Source: Sandaracinobacteroides saxicola (GTDB taxonomy: Bacteria > Pseudomonadota > Alphaproteobacteria > Sphingomonadales > Sphingomonadaceae). Taken from it: a stretch of 64,000 nt of DNA. A program made the position numbers and the translations under genes. The notes beneath the pieces were generated by a model. It saw only the letters and a list, made by a program, of their open reading frames with translations. It was not told where the DNA came from and made no database searches. The stretch is from positions 2,480,001 to 2,544,000 of the forward strand of contig NZ_CP059851.1 of assembly GCF_014117445.1 (NCBI RefSeq). The letters run 5' to 3'. Positions 54,634-63,837 of this stretch are shown here, one piece after another. How positions within the stretch are numbered: position 1 is the stretch's first letter; the number at the start of each line of letters is the position of its first letter.

Positions 54634-54729
54634 CAGCCCCACCATAGCGCGTGACGCTCCTCACGCAACTGGACGGCGAAGGCGCTTTAGGGCAAAGCGC
54701 CGCATCATCGTTAACGACAGGGTTCAGGG
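54634..54729. promoter_or_regulatory. Divergent thiS / accB region with two hairpins
   Basis: Two perfect inverted repeats lie here: GCGTGA/TCACGC (54649-54654, 54661-54666) and GGCGCTTT/AAAGCGCC (54681-54688, 54694-54701, loop AGGGC). The second could be a leader hairpin or operator for the accBC operon. No thiamine riboswitch core was found toward thiS. Confidence 0.45.
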
Positions 54730-55194
54730 ATGACCGAAACGAAAGCGCCGATGGCCGTCGAGACCAGTCTGGTGAACGAACTGGCGGAGCTGCTGAACAC
54801 ACACAGCCTGTCTGAAATCGAGGTGAAGGACGGCGAGCGGGTGATCCGCATCGCGCGTCAGCTTGGCGGCACGATCATGGCGGCGCCCGCCGCCATGCCG
54901 ATGGCGGCCAGTGCCCCCGCCGTCAGCGCCGCGCCCCCCGAACCCGACGCCAGGACCCATCCCGGCGCGGTCAAGTCGCCGATGGTCGGCACCGCCTATC
55001 TCACCCCCGAACCCGGCGCGCCGGCCTTCGTCAGCAAGGGGCAGGAGGTCGCCGCCGGCGACACGCTCCTCATCATCGAGGCGATGAAGGTGATGAACCC
55101 CATCGCCGCGCCGCGCGGCGGGCGGGTGGTCGCCATTCTCGTCGCCAACGAGCAGCCCGTGGAATATGACCAGCCCCTCGTCGTGATCGAATAA
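54730..55194 (+). CDS. accB: Biotin carboxyl carrier protein of acetyl-CoA carboxylase
   Basis: A 154-residue carrier whose C-terminal domain holds the biotin attachment motif EAMKVMN with Lys120. A Pro/Ala-rich linker (about 50-80) joins a short N-terminal helix region. It supplies carboxybiotin for malonyl-CoA and fatty-acid synthesis. Its stop overlaps the accC start by one base (TAATG). Confidence 0.96.
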   Translation: MTETKAPMAVETSLVNELAELLNTHSLSEIEVKDGERVIRIARQLGGTIMAAPAAMPMAASAPAVSAAPPEPDARTHPGAVKSPMVGTAYLTPEPGAPAFVSKGQEVAAGDTLLIIEAMKVMNPIAAPRGGRVVAILVANEQPVEYDQPLVVIE

Positions 55195-56537
55195 TGCCGA
55201 TCAGCAAGATCCTCATCGCCAACCGCGGCGAAATCGCGCTCCGCGTCCACCGCGCCTGCCGCGAACTCGGCATCCGCACCGTCGCCGTGCACTCGACCGC
55301 AGATGCCGACGCGATGCACGTCCGCCTCGCCGACGAGGCGATCTGCATCGGGCCGCCGCCGGCGTCCGAAAGCTACCTCAGCATCCCCAACATCATCTCG
55401 GCGGCGGAAATCGCCCAGGCGGACGCGATCCACCCCGGCTATGGCTTCCTCAGCGAAAACGCGCACTTCGCGGAGATCGTCGAGGAGCACCGCATCACCT
55501 GGATCGGTCCCTCGCCCGAGCATATCCGCACCATGGGGGACAAGGTCGAGGCGAAGCGCACGGCGGCCGCGCTCGGCCTGCCGCTGGTGCCCGGCAGCGA
55601 TGGCCCGGTGGCGACAGCCGAGGAAGGCCTGAAGGTGGCGGCCGAGGTCGGCTATCCGGTGCTGGTGAAGGCGGCGTCCGGCGGCGGCGGGCGCGGCATG
55701 AAGGTGGTGCCCGACGCCGCCAGCCTGGCCAGCCTGATGGGCCAGGCGAAGGCGGAAGCCAAGGCCGCCTTCGGCGACGACACCGTCTATATCGAGAAAT
55801 ATCTGGGCAACCCGCGCCATATCGAGTTCCAGATTTTCGGCGACGGCCAGGGCAATGCGGTTCACCTGGGCGAACGCGACTGTTCACTGCAACGCCGCCA
55901 CCAGAAGGTGCTGGAGGAGGCGCCTTCCCCCGCGCTCAGTGCCGCCGAGCGCGCGCGCATGGGCAAGGTCTGCGCCGATGCCATGGCGAAAATGGCCTAT
56001 CGCGGCGCCGGTACCATCGAGTTCCTGTGGGAAAACGGCGAATTCTATTTCATCGAGATGAACACCCGGCTGCAGGTCGAGCATCCGGTCACCGAGATGC
56101 TCACCGGCCTGGACCTGGTGCGCGAACAGATCCGCGTGGCGAACGGCCTGCCGCTCAGCGTCACGCAGGATCAGGTGCGCTTCCAGGGCCATGCCATCGA
56201 ATGCCGCATCAACGCCGAGGATCCGCGCAGCTTCGCCCCCTCGCCCGGCCTGGTCACCGACTATCACGCGCCGGGCGGGCTGCATGTCCGCGTCGACAGC
56301 GCGCTTTACGCCGGCTACCGCATCCCGCCCTATTATGACAGCCTGATCGCCAAGCTGATCGTCTATGGCGACAACCGGGAGGAAGCGTTGATGCGCCTTG
56401 CCCGCGCGCTGGAGGAATATGTCATCGGCGGCCCCCGCACCACCATCCCGCTGCACCAGGCGCTGATCGAGGACCCGCAGTTCCGCGCCGGCGACTACAG
56501 CATCAAATGGCTGGAAAACTGGCTGGCGGATCGCTGA
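55194..56537 (+). CDS. accC: Biotin carboxylase subunit of acetyl-CoA carboxylase
   Basis: A 447-residue ATP-grasp carboxylase. KILIANRGEIALRVHRACRE starts it; GGGGRGMK is the ATP loop; HLGERDCSLQRRHQKVLEEA and FIEMNTRLQVEHPVTEM are catalytic motifs; IECRINAEDP follows. It carboxylates biotin on AccB. Length is normal. Confidence 0.97.
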   Translation: MPISKILIANRGEIALRVHRACRELGIRTVAVHSTADADAMHVRLADEAICIGPPPASESYLSIPNIISAAEIAQADAIHPGYGFLSENAHFAEIVEEHRITWIGPSPEHIRTMGDKVEAKRTAAALGLPLVPGSDGPVATAEEGLKVAAEVGYPVLVKAASGGGGRGMKVVPDAASLASLMGQAKAEAKAAFGDDTVYIEKYLGNPRHIEFQIFGDGQGNAVHLGERDCSLQRRHQKVLEEAPSPALSAAERARMGKVCADAMAKMAYRGAGTIEFLWENGEFYFIEMNTRLQVEHPVTEMLTGLDLVREQIRVANGLPLSVTQDQVRFQGHAIECRINAEDPRSFAPSPGLVTDYHAPGGLHVRVDSALYAGYRIPPYYDSLIAKLIVYGDNREEALMRLARALEEYVIGGPRTTIPLHQALIEDPQFRAGDYSIKWLENWLADR

Positions 56538-56603
56538 TCCCCGCATTGTCGCGGCGGCCACGCCAAGGGCTGGCCCTTGCACAAGCCTGCGTGCTACCCC
56601 ACG

Positions 56604-57707
56604 ATGTCTTCCATGCCACGAAAGCAACCACCGCCGCATTCGCCCTGGGCCGCCTGGCCCACCCCCGCGAAGCCTGTCGAGCGCGTCACCCTGGCCTTCG
56701 ACGCCGGTGACGACGACGCCGTGCCGGACAATGCGTCCGCCGGCACCCGGCTGGATGATACGCTGTTCATCGCCGGCGACGAGCATGGCGTGATCGACCG
56801 CCTGACCTTCGACGGACGGAACTGGGGGCGTCACACCGTTTTCCACCTTGCCGACCTGCTGCCGCTCAAGGATGCCGAGGAGGAGGCCGACCTCGAGGGC
56901 CTCGCCGCCGCCATGATCGACGGCGAGCCCTGGCTGTGGCTGACCGGCAGCCACGCCCGCACCCGGCCGAAACCGGAAAAATTCGCTGGCGAAACCATCG
57001 ACCTCGACAAGCTCGCCGACCTGAAGGACACCCGCGCCCGCTGCCTCATCGCCCGCATCCCCCTGGTGCGCGACGCGCTGGGCTGGGCACCTGTCGCAAA
57101 GGATGATGAGCGCCGCGCCGGCATGCTGAAACAGACCAAGCATGGCAATGCGCTGATGAAGGCGCTCGCCAGAAATCCGCTGATCGCCCCCTTCACCGAG
57201 ATTCCGGCAAAGGAAGGCGGGGTCGACATCGAGGGGATCGCGGTCGCCGGCAACCGCGTCGCGCTCGGCATGCGGGGGCCGGTGGTTGCCACCCATGCCG
57301 TGCTGATCGAGGCTACGGTCGAGGCTGACGAGGAGGGCGCCCTGCATCTGGAGGGCGCGCCCTGCAAACGCCTGCTCGCCATGGAGGGCCTGGGCATCCG
57401 CGACCTGAAGCGCCACGGCGACGACCTGCTCATCCTCGCCGGCCCCACCACCGGCCTCAGCGGGCCGGTCGCCATCTATCGCTGGACCGACTGGGCCAAC
57501 GACCCGCCGCAGGATGCGCGCAAGGTCCGCCTGCATCGGCCGGAACGCCTGATCGACCTGCCCTTCGGCCGCGGCGAGGACCATCCCGAAGGTCTCGCGC
57601 TGTGGGGCGACGACGCCATTCTGGTGATCTGCGACAGCCCGTCGGACACCCGCCTGCACGAGGCCCGCAAGAGCCTCGTTGCGGACGTCTTTGCCCTGCC
57701 GGCCTAA
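56604..57707 (+). CDS. DUF3616-domain protein
   Basis: A 367-residue soluble protein of the DUF3616 family, with beta-propeller-like repeats: TLFIAGDEHGVIDRLTFDGR, EADLEGLAAAMIDGEPWLWL, GGVDIEGIAVAGNRVALGMR and HPEGLALWGDDAILVICDSP. The alternation of acidic GLA/EGIA segments suggests a sugar- or lactone-acting propeller, but function is unknown. Start is uncertain: ATG 56604 or 56613. Confidence 0.82.
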   Translation: MSSMPRKQPPPHSPWAAWPTPAKPVERVTLAFDAGDDDAVPDNASAGTRLDDTLFIAGDEHGVIDRLTFDGRNWGRHTVFHLADLLPLKDAEEEADLEGLAAAMIDGEPWLWLTGSHARTRPKPEKFAGETIDLDKLADLKDTRARCLIARIPLVRDALGWAPVAKDDERRAGMLKQTKHGNALMKALARNPLIAPFTEIPAKEGGVDIEGIAVAGNRVALGMRGPVVATHAVLIEATVEADEEGALHLEGAPCKRLLAMEGLGIRDLKRHGDDLLILAGPTTGLSGPVAIYRWTDWANDPPQDARKVRLHRPERLIDLPFGRGEDHPEGLALWGDDAILVICDSPSDTRLHEARKSLVADVFALPA

Positions 57708-57709
57708 TC

Positions 57710-58264
57710 TCAGCCGATGACCAGTGTCGACTCCACCCCCGGCACCGTCAGCGGCGCCGCAAAAGGCACCACCGCCCGATTGGCATAGCCGCTGTCTTCC
57801 GGCGTGGTCAGCACATGCGTCACCCGTGCGCTGACATCGACCACCCAATAGGTCGGGATGCCCGCCTTGGCATAGCTCATCGCCTTGCTGCCGAGATCGT
57901 CGCTTAACGATGAATCGGCGATCTCGACGGCCAGCACCAGTTCGTTGAACCGGAAGACGCGACCATCGTCACCACGTGGCCGCACACCAATATCCGGTGC
58001 ACGGACATTGTTACCTGGCAGCACCGTGATGATGTCCAGACAGAGATCGAAGCCATTGGGCTTGTACAGCGCCCAGAGCATCGCCGTAAGATCCGCATGC
58101 ATCATGCCATGCGGCGATTGTGCCGGTGCCATCTCCACCAGTTCCCCATCCACCAGATCCACACGGCGCTCGGAAAACAGGCCGGCGTCCGCCATGCGCA
58201 GATAATCCGCCACGTTGAAACGTGCCGGACGAACCGCCGCAAAATCCCGTGCCAGGGCATTCAT
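57710..58264 (-). CDS. Uma2-family restriction-endonuclease-fold protein
   Basis: A 184-residue Uma2 (DUF820) protein with a PD-(D/E)XK fold: NVADYLRMADAGLFSERRVD, LVDGELVEMAPAQSPHG, APDIGVRP with the conserved Asp, and VLAVEIADSSLSDDLGSKA leading to YAKAGIPTYWVVD. Function of the family is unclear although very common in cyanobacteria and scattered in sphingomonads. A second copy begins at 63834. It ends 2 bases from the DUF3616 gene, convergently. Confidence 0.9.
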   Translation of the reverse strand: MNALARDFAAVRPARFNVADYLRMADAGLFSERRVDLVDGELVEMAPAQSPHGMMHADLTAMLWALYKPNGFDLCLDIITVLPGNNVRAPDIGVRPRGDDGRVFRFNELVLAVEIADSSLSDDLGSKAMSYAKAGIPTYWVVDVSARVTHVLTTPEDSGYANRAVVPFAAPLTVPGVESTLVIG

Positions 58265-58276
58265 GCCGTCAGGCTA

Positions 58277-59407
58277 TCACGCCGCCAGCCCCTCGCCAAG
58301 CAGCGCCCCCTCGGTTGCCACCATGAACCCGCCGCCCAGCACCCGGCTGCCATCATAGATCACCGCCGCCTGGCCCGGCGCCACGCCATATTGCGGCACG
58401 TCGAACCGCAGCGAGCGCTCATCCTCCATCCTTGCCTCGACCAGGGGTGCCATGCTGCGCAGTTTCACGGTCACCCGCCGCCCCGCCGGCGCGTCGTCAC
58501 CCAGCCAGTTCAGCGCATCCAGCCGCACCGCCGCCACCGCCAGCGCCGCCCGCGGCCCCACCACCACGCGGTTGGTCGCCGGCTCCAGCCGAAGGACATA
58601 GAGTGGCGCCGCCTGCCCGCCCACATTCACCCCGCGCCGCTGCCCGACGGTGAAGCCGATCAGCCCGTCATGCCGCCCCAGCACGCGGCCATCCGCGTCC
58701 ACAATCTCCCCGGGTGCGTCGGCGTCCGGCCGCAGCTTGCGCACCACGCTGCGATAGTCACCGTTCGGCACGAAGCAGATATCCTGCGAATCGGGCTTGC
58801 CCGCCACGCGCAGGCCGAAATCCGCCGCCAGCGTACGCGTCGCCGCCTTGTCCAGCCCGCCCAGCGGAAAGCGCAGGCGCGCCAGTTGCGCGCGCGTCGT
58901 GGCAAACAGGAAATAGCTCTGGTCCTTCGCCGGATCGACCCCGCGATGCAGCTCATCCCCCAGGCGCTGGACATAGTGGCCGGTCAGCAGCGCCTCGGCC
59001 CCCAGCGCCTCCGCCACCCCCAGCAGGTCGCGGAACTTCACCGTCTGGTTGCACGTTATGCAGGGAACAGGCGTGCGGCCTGCCATATACTGGGCGGCGA
59101 AATCCGCCATCACCTCGGCGCGAAAGGCACTCGCATAATCAAGCACATAATGCGCGATCCCCAGCCGATCGGCCACTGCCCGCGCGTCGGCGATGTCGGT
59201 GCCGGCACAGCAGGCACCGTCCCGCTTGGGCGCATCGTCCGCGTCGGACAGGCGCAGTGTCACCCCGATCGTCTCGCACCCGTGCGCCGCCGCAACCGCA
59301 GCCACCACGGATGAATCGACGCCGCCGGACATCGCCACCACAACGCGGCTTCCCGGCGGCGGCAAGGCGCGCCGGACAGCCGCTGGCAAGGTCGATAATG
59401 TTACCAT
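58277..59407 (-). CDS. mnmA: tRNA-uridine 2-sulfurtransferase MnmA
   Basis: A 376-residue enzyme that puts sulfur on U34 of tRNA for Lys, Glu and Gln. The PP-loop is AMSGGVDSSV; the catalytic cysteines are in PCITCNQTVKF (Cys119) and DSQDICFVPNGDY; FLFATTRAQLARLRFPLGGL follows. ATG 59407 gives a good N-terminus; a TTG nine bases upstream is possible. It diverges from sciP over about 180 bp. Confidence 0.95.
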   Translation of the reverse strand: MVTLSTLPAAVRRALPPPGSRVVVAMSGGVDSSVVAAVAAAHGCETIGVTLRLSDADDAPKRDGACCAGTDIADARAVADRLGIAHYVLDYASAFRAEVMADFAAQYMAGRTPVPCITCNQTVKFRDLLGVAEALGAEALLTGHYVQRLGDELHRGVDPAKDQSYFLFATTRAQLARLRFPLGGLDKAATRTLAADFGLRVAGKPDSQDICFVPNGDYRSVVRKLRPDADAPGEIVDADGRVLGRHDGLIGFTVGQRRGVNVGGQAAPLYVLRLEPATNRVVVGPRAALAVAAVRLDALNWLGDDAPAGRRVTVKLRSMAPLVEARMEDERSLRFDVPQYGVAPGQAAVIYDGSRVLGGGFMVATEGALLGEGLAA

Positions 59408-59584
59408 GGTTTGCAAACTTTTCGTGGTTACTCAGTTATGAAGGCGAACGGCAAACCTCAAGTGAGGGCGAGGTGAGTCGTTAAGGTTGGCAAGGCGGAA
59501 CCAAAAAGACCCTGGCAACGCCCGATGCAACCATTTTTCCCGGTCAGCCGTAACGGCCAAGGGGAGTGTGAAAGGTCGGATCAG
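59408..59584. promoter_or_regulatory. Divergent mnmA / sciP region
   Basis: The gap includes one GANTC site, GAGTC (59475-59479), immediately followed by the TTAA of GTTAAGG (59481-59484). GANTC is the CcrM methylation target and TTAA-N7-TTAA is the CtrA box; only one half-box is present here. The sciP gene of Caulobacter is CtrA-controlled, so a methylation- or CtrA-linked promoter is plausible but unproven. Confidence 0.4.
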
Positions 59585-59899
59585 ATGGCAACTGCATATC
59601 AGATGGGATGGATGAACGCTCCCCAATCGGTGAAGGGGCCGGACGGGCGGCGGCTGACGCTCGCCGACCTGCCGCCGCCGCACACCACGCGCTGGGTTGC
59701 CCGCCGCAAGGCCGAGGTGCTCGCCGCCATCAAGGGCGGGCTGTTGAGCGAGGCGGAGGCCTGCGCCCGCTACAACCTCTCGCCCGAGGAACTGGCGTTG
59801 TGGCAGGACTGCATCGACCGCGCCGGCACGCCGGGGCTGCGCGTTACCCGCATCCAGCATTACCGCGGTTACGACCAGCGGCTGCTGGCCGCGCGTTGA
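59585..59899 (+). CDS. sciP: CtrA inhibitor SciP (DUF1153)
   Basis: A 104-residue DUF1153 protein. [59 protein letters not shown] and [10 protein letters not shown] match SciP of Caulobacter, a small helix-turn-helix protein that binds CtrA and blocks activation of CtrA targets in G1. Its partner gene directly follows: a CtrA-like DNA-binding domain without receiver, 14 bases downstream. Confidence 0.93.
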   Translation: MATAYQMGWMNAPQSVKGPDGRRLTLADLPPPHTTRWVARRKAEVLAAIKGGLLSEAEACARYNLSPEELALWQDCIDRAGTPGLRVTRIQHYRGYDQRLLAAR

Positions 59900-59913
59900 G
59901 CGGAGGACATCCC

Positions 59914-60276
59914 ATGCTCGACCACAGCAATGGCGCGATGCGCGCCGACGACAGCGCCGGCAGCCCGTTCGTGCGTCCGGTGCCGGAAACGGTGATCGGC
60001 AATGTCGGGATCGACCTCGACCGGCGCATTGCCCGCGTCGCCGGCAAGATCGTGCCCCTGACCGCCAAGGAGTTCGATTGCCTGGCGTTCCTGCTGAACC
60101 GTCGCGGCGTCACCCAGACCAAGGAGATGTTCCTGGCGCACCTCTATGAAGGCCGCGAAGAGCCGGAATTGAAGATCATCGACGTCTTCATCTGCAAGAT
60201 CCGCAAGAAGTTCGCCGACCTGGGCGCCCAGCCCTTCATTGAAACGGTCTGGGGCCGGGGTTACGTGGTGCGCTGA
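59914..60276 (+). CDS. CtrA-like winged-helix protein without receiver domain
   Basis: A 120-residue protein that is the CtrA output domain alone. [20 protein letters not shown], then [34 protein letters not shown] and [12 protein letters not shown] match the winged-helix of CtrA closely, but there is no phosphoacceptor receiver domain. The N-terminal 25 residues are unstructured ([14 protein letters not shown]). GGAGGAC precedes ATG 59914. Co-located with sciP, it may occupy CtrA boxes without phosphorylation control. Its end overlaps trmJ by 16 bp. Confidence 0.9.
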   Translation: MLDHSNGAMRADDSAGSPFVRPVPETVIGNVGIDLDRRIARVAGKIVPLTAKEFDCLAFLLNRRGVTQTKEMFLAHLYEGREEPELKIIDVFICKIRKKFADLGAQPFIETVWGRGYVVR

Positions 60277-60998
60277 CGGGCGGCCCGCGCTTCCGACAGT
60301 GCGCGCACGATCCCCCGCATCGTGCGCACCTGCTGGCTGCTCCACCCCGCCTTTGCCAGCATGGCGGCGATCGCCCGTTCCGACGTGGGCCGCCGGTCGG
60401 CGATGTGGAAATAACCGGCCCGCTCCAGCGCCTCCACCAGTTGCGCGACCAGTTCCGCCAGTTCTGCGTGCGGCGCCGGCGGATCCGGCACATCCCGCAA
60501 CGCCGGGGCGTCACCGGCCGCCGTCCCCCACTCATAGGCCAGTGTCAGCACCGCCTGCGCCAGGTTCAGCGACGCGAAGTCGGCCGACGCAGGGATGGTG
60601 ATGAGCGTCTGCACCGCCGCCATGTCATCCTTGCTCATCCCCGCCGCTTCCGGCCCGAACAGGATGCCCGCCTTCACCCTGGCCGCGCGGATCGATGCCA
60701 CCGCATGCCGCGGCGTCGCCACCGGCTTGGGCAGGCCCTTCAGGATCATCGTCGTCGCGAAGCTCAGCCGGCAGTCGTGCAGCGCCGCGTCGACACTGTC
60801 ATACACCCGCACCGAGTCCAACACCCCATCCGCGCCGGCCGCCGCCGGGCCTGCGTCGGGGTTGGGCCAGCCATCGCGCGGGTTCACCAGGCGCAGGTCA
60901 TCCAGCCCGAAATTGGCCATCGCCCGCGCCACCATGCCGATGTTCATCCCCAGCTGCGGCCGCACCAGGATGATCGCGGGCGCGGGATCAGGCGTCAC
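60261..60998 (-). CDS. trmJ: TrmH/SpoU-family tRNA 2'-O-methyltransferase (TrmJ-like)
   Basis: A 245-residue SPOUT methyltransferase. [47 protein letters not shown] and [20 protein letters not shown] are the three SpoU motifs, forming the knotted SAM site. The C-terminal part (about 155-245) resembles TrmJ of E. coli, which methylates position 32 of tRNA. It starts with GTG 11 bases inside the end of nrdR. A longer reading to 61076 lacks family support. Confidence 0.93.
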   Translation of the reverse strand: MTPDPAPAIILVRPQLGMNIGMVARAMANFGLDDLRLVNPRDGWPNPDAGPAAAGADGVLDSVRVYDSVDAALHDCRLSFATTMILKGLPKPVATPRHAVASIRAARVKAGILFGPEAAGMSKDDMAAVQTLITIPASADFASLNLAQAVLTLAYEWGTAAGDAPALRDVPDPPAPHAELAELVAQLVEALERAGYFHIADRRPTSERAIAAMLAKAGWSSQQVRTMRGIVRALSEARAARQRTT

Positions 60999-61455
60999 GC
61001 GGCAGCGTCTTCGGCAGGCTCCCCACAAAGGTCTCGAAATCCCGCGCTTCTCGGAAATCCTTGTAGACACTGGCAAATCTTATGTAGGCAACGGGATCCA
61101 GCCGCTCCAGCGCCGCCATCACCAGGCTGCCGATCTGCCCCGCCGTCACCTCATTCTCGCCCAGCGCCTCCAGCTGGCGGACGACGGCGCTGATCAGCCG
61201 GTCGATGCGCTCGCCGTCGACATCGCGCTTGCGGCAGGCGATGTGGATCGAGGTCGCCAGCTTCTCGCGCTCGAACGGCTCGCGCTTGCCGGACTTCTTC
61301 ACCACCGTCAGCTCGCGCAGCTGCACCCGCTCGAAGGTGGTGAAGCGCGCGCCACATTCGGGGCATTGCCGCCGCCGCCGGATGGATGAGCCGTCCTCCG
61401 TCGGCCGGCTGTCCTTCACCTGGCTGTCGTCATGCAGGCAGAAGGGGCAGCGCAT
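60988..61455 (-). CDS. nrdR: Transcriptional repressor NrdR
   Basis: A 155-residue ATP/dATP-sensing repressor of ribonucleotide reductase genes. The zinc finger is [20 protein letters not shown] through [13 protein letters not shown] (C-x2-C...C-x2-C) and the ATP-cone follows ([20 protein letters not shown]). Its ATG overlaps the stop of a 36-residue zinc-ribbon ORF by one base. Confidence 0.96.
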   Translation of the reverse strand: MRCPFCLHDDSQVKDSRPTEDGSSIRRRRQCPECGARFTTFERVQLRELTVVKKSGKREPFEREKLATSIHIACRKRDVDGERIDRLISAVVRQLEALGENEVTAGQIGSLVMAALERLDPVAYIRFASVYKDFREARDFETFVGSLPKTLPRDA

Positions 61456-61565
61456 CAGCGGCCACGTCCGCGCGGCAGCGCTTCGCCGCAATTCTCGCAA
61501 TTGCGGGCGCCGGGGCGATTGCCCCAGCCGCAGATGCCGCACAACGCCCGCACCAGCTTAGCCAT
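61455..61565 (-). CDS. 36-residue zinc-ribbon microprotein
   Basis: An ORF of 36 codons with C-x2-C-x10-C-x2-C spacing ([20 protein letters not shown]), the layout of a small zinc ribbon. The start (ATGGCTAA) overlaps the glyA stop by 8 bp and its TGA overlaps the nrdR start by one base, so it fits exactly between two genes on the same strand. That exact fit, plus an intact metal motif, argues that it is translated. Function unknown; an RNA, ribosome or NrdR-related role are possible. Confidence 0.7.
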   Translation of the reverse strand: MAKLVRALCGICGWGNRPGARNCENCGEALPRGRGR

Positions 61566-62853
61566 AGATCGGAAAGCGCCGGCACAGCGCACGCACCCGG
61601 TCGCGCACCGCCCGCTCGACATCGGCATTGCCCTCGGCGCCATGCGCCGCCAGCCCGTCCAGCACATCGGCGATCATCTCGCCGATGGCGGCGAACTCCG
61701 CCTGGCCGAAGCCGCGCGTCGTTCCCGCCGGCGAGCCGACGCGGATGCCGCTTGTTTTCATCGGCGGCAGCGGATCGAAGGGAATGCCGTTCTTGTTGCA
61801 GGTGATGCCGGCCCGTTCCAGCGCTTCGTCGGCATCCTTGCCGGTGATGCCCTTGGGTGTCAGATCAATGAGCGCCAGGTGCGTGTCCGTGCCGCCGGCC
61901 ACCACCGCGCAGCCGCGATTGACCAGCGTCGATGCCAGCATCTGCGCGTTGGCGATCACCGCGCGCGCATAATCCTTGAATTCGGGCCGCAGCGCCTCAC
62001 CGAACGCCACGGCTTTGGCGGCGATCACATGCATCAGCGGTCCGCCCTGCAATCCCGGAAACACCGCGCTGTTCAGCTTCTTGCCGATCTCCCCGTCATT
62101 GCTCAGGATCATGCCGCCGCGCGGCCCCCGCAGCGTCTTGTGCGTCGTCGTCGTCACCACATGCGCATGCGGCAGTGGTGATGGATGCACGCCCGCCGCC
62201 ACCAGCCCGGCGAAATGCGCCATGTCCACCAGCAGATACGCCCCGACCTTGTCGGCAATGGCGCGCATGCGGGCGAAATCGATATGCCGTGGATAGGCGC
62301 TGCCACCGGCGATCAACAGCTTCGGCTGCACCGCGACCGCCTGGGCTTCCAGGGCGTCATAATCGATCAAATGCGTGTCGGCCTTCACGCCATATTGCAC
62401 CGCGTTGAACCATTTGCCGCTCTGCGCCGCTTTCGCGCCGTGCGTCAGGTGGCCACCGGCGTCCAGGCTCATCCCCAGGATCGTCTCGCCCGGCTTCACC
62501 AGCGCCAGCATCACCGCGCCATTGGCCTGCGCGCCCGAATGCGGCTGCACATTGGCCCAATCGCAATCGAACAGCGCCTTCGCCCGGTCGATGGCCAGCT
62601 GCTCCACCTCATCGGACCAGTGACAACCCTGATAGTAGCGCTTGCCCGGATAGCCTTCTGCATATTTGTTGGTGAAGACCGACCCCTGCGCTTCCAGCAC
62701 CGCCTTCGACACGATGTTTTCAGACGCGATCAGCTCGATCTGCTCCTGCTGCCGCAGCAGCTCACCGCGCACTGCCTTGAACACCGCCGGATCGGCCTCC
62801 CCCAGCGTCTCGCTGAAAAATCCGTCCTCGATCATCTTCGGTCTGCTGCTCAT
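61558..62853 (-). CDS. glyA: Serine hydroxymethyltransferase
   Basis: A 431-residue PLP enzyme interconverting serine and glycine with tetrahydrofolate. [35 protein letters not shown]-like (here [15 protein letters not shown]), [17 protein letters not shown] and [16 protein letters not shown] with the PLP lysine are all present, as is [21 protein letters not shown] 62853 lies 4 bases after the rpiB stop. A longer reading to 62949 would overlap rpiB and is rejected. Confidence 0.97.
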   Translation of the reverse strand: MSSRPKMIEDGFFSETLGEADPAVFKAVRGELLRQQEQIELIASENIVSKAVLEAQGSVFTNKYAEGYPGKRYYQGCHWSDEVEQLAIDRAKALFDCDWANVQPHSGAQANGAVMLALVKPGETILGMSLDAGGHLTHGAKAAQSGKWFNAVQYGVKADTHLIDYDALEAQAVAVQPKLLIAGGSAYPRHIDFARMRAIADKVGAYLLVDMAHFAGLVAAGVHPSPLPHAHVVTTTTHKTLRGPRGGMILSNDGEIGKKLNSAVFPGLQGGPLMHVIAAKAVAFGEALRPEFKDYARAVIANAQMLASTLVNRGCAVVAGGTDTHLALIDLTPKGITGKDADEALERAGITCNKNGIPFDPLPPMKTSGIRVGSPAGTTRGFGQAEFAAIGEMIADVLDGLAAHGAEGNADVERAVRDRVRALCRRFPIYG

Positions 62854-62857
62854 CTGC

Positions 62858-63292
62858 CTATCCCAACTTGCCCACGCGGGCGGCATGGCGCCCCCCGCCA
62901 AAATCCGTTTCCAGGAAGGCGCGCAGGGCATCCCGCGCCACTTCCACACCCGTCACCCGCGCGCCAAAGGCGATGATGTTGGCATCATTGTGCTCGCGCG
63001 CCAGCCGCGCCCCCAGATGGTCGTGTACCAGCGCCGCCCGCGCGCCGCCCACCCGGTTCGCAGCAATCGAAATGCCGATGCCCGTCCCGCACACCAGCAC
63101 CCCGAAGCGCGCCGCGCCGCGGACCACCGTCTCGGCGACCGCCCGGCCGAAATCCGGGTAGTCCACCGATGTCACCGCATCCGCGGCCCCCAGGTCCCGC
63201 ACGTCATGTCCGGCCGAGCGCAAATCGTCCGCCAGCACCGCCTTCAGCGGATAGCCGGCATGGTCACTGGCGATGGCGATGGTGATCGGGAT
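62858..63292 (-). CDS. rpiB: Ribose-5-phosphate isomerase B, non-canonical start
   Basis: A 144-residue sugar-phosphate isomerase of the RpiB/LacAB family. The N-terminal [14 protein letters not shown] holds the substrate-binding Asp-His; the catalytic Cys lies in [16 protein letters not shown] and the His in [14 protein letters not shown]. No ATG, GTG or TTG exists between the upstream in-frame stop and residue 19. The first usable codon is ATC at 63292-63290, with AAGGGG seven bases upstream. GTG at 63238 would remove the essential SDHAG motif. So an ATC start or a mutated/misread start codon is proposed. Confidence 0.85.
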   Translation of the reverse strand: MPITIAIASDHAGYPLKAVLADDLRSAGHDVRDLGAADAVTSVDYPDFGRAVAETVVRGAARFGVLVCGTGIGISIAANRVGGARAALVHDHLGARLAREHNDANIIAFGARVTGVEVARDALRAFLETDFGGGRHAARVGKLG

Positions 63293-63387
63293 GGCGCTAC
63301 CCCTTGGGATTGACGCCCCGCCTATGCACCGGATGCGGGGTTTTCTTCAAGCTGTCATGCCGCCTTTTTCCTGCTACCACCCCGCCC

Positions 63388-63837
63388 ATGATGTCACGTT
63401 TCGCGCACGCCCTCGGCGTCCTCGGCCTCGCCCCCGCCTTCGCCGCGCTCGCCGGCTTCATCCTCGCCCCCGATCCCGAGGCGCGCGCCTGGGCCTGGCA
63501 GGCCGGCGCGCTTTACGCCGCGCTGATCTTCAGCTTTCTGGGCGGCAGCTGGTGGGGCTTTGCCGTCCGTGCCGAGCGCGCCATCGCGCCGATGCTCCTC
63601 ACCCTCGCCGTGCTCCCCACGCTGGCCGCGCTCGCGCTCGTCATGGTGATGTCGCCCTGGATGCTGATGCTGCTCGGCGGCCTCATCATCGCGATCCTCC
63701 CCATCGACCGCCTGTTCGAACGCACCCGCCTCGCGCCAGAAGGCTGGTTCGCCCTGCGCCTCCCCCTCAGCCTCGGCCTCGGCACCAGCACCATCGCCTT
63801 GGGTCTCGTCGCCAGTGGTGTTATAAGGGCAGTATGA
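63388..63837 (+). CDS. DUF3429 membrane protein
   Basis: A 149-residue protein with five predicted membrane helices and the DUF3429 signature GALYAALIFSFLGGSWWGFA. APDPEARAWAWQAGALYAAL and LPIDRLFERTRLAPEGWFAL are typical. It may aid membrane or lipid homeostasis; function unknown. The stop overlaps the next gene's ATG (ATGA). Confidence 0.85.
   Translation: MMSRFAHALGVLGLAPAFAALAGFILAPDPEARAWAWQAGALYAALIFSFLGGSWWGFAVRAERAIAPMLLTLAVLPTLAALALVMVMSPWMLMLLGGLIIAILPIDRLFERTRLAPEGWFALRLPLSLGLGTSTIALGLVASGVIRAV

Noticed and set aside
54634-54729. Possible TPP riboswitch upstream of thiS
   Set aside because: No CTGAGA or ACCTGA-type core elements were found; only simple hairpins are present.
59471-59490. 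Full CtrA box upstream of sciP
   Set aside because: Only one TTAA half-site is present next to a GANTC; the second half at seven-base spacing is missing.
63238-63238. GTG at this position as the rpiB start
   Set aside because: It would delete the SDHAG substrate-binding motif that is clearly coded in frame just upstream.
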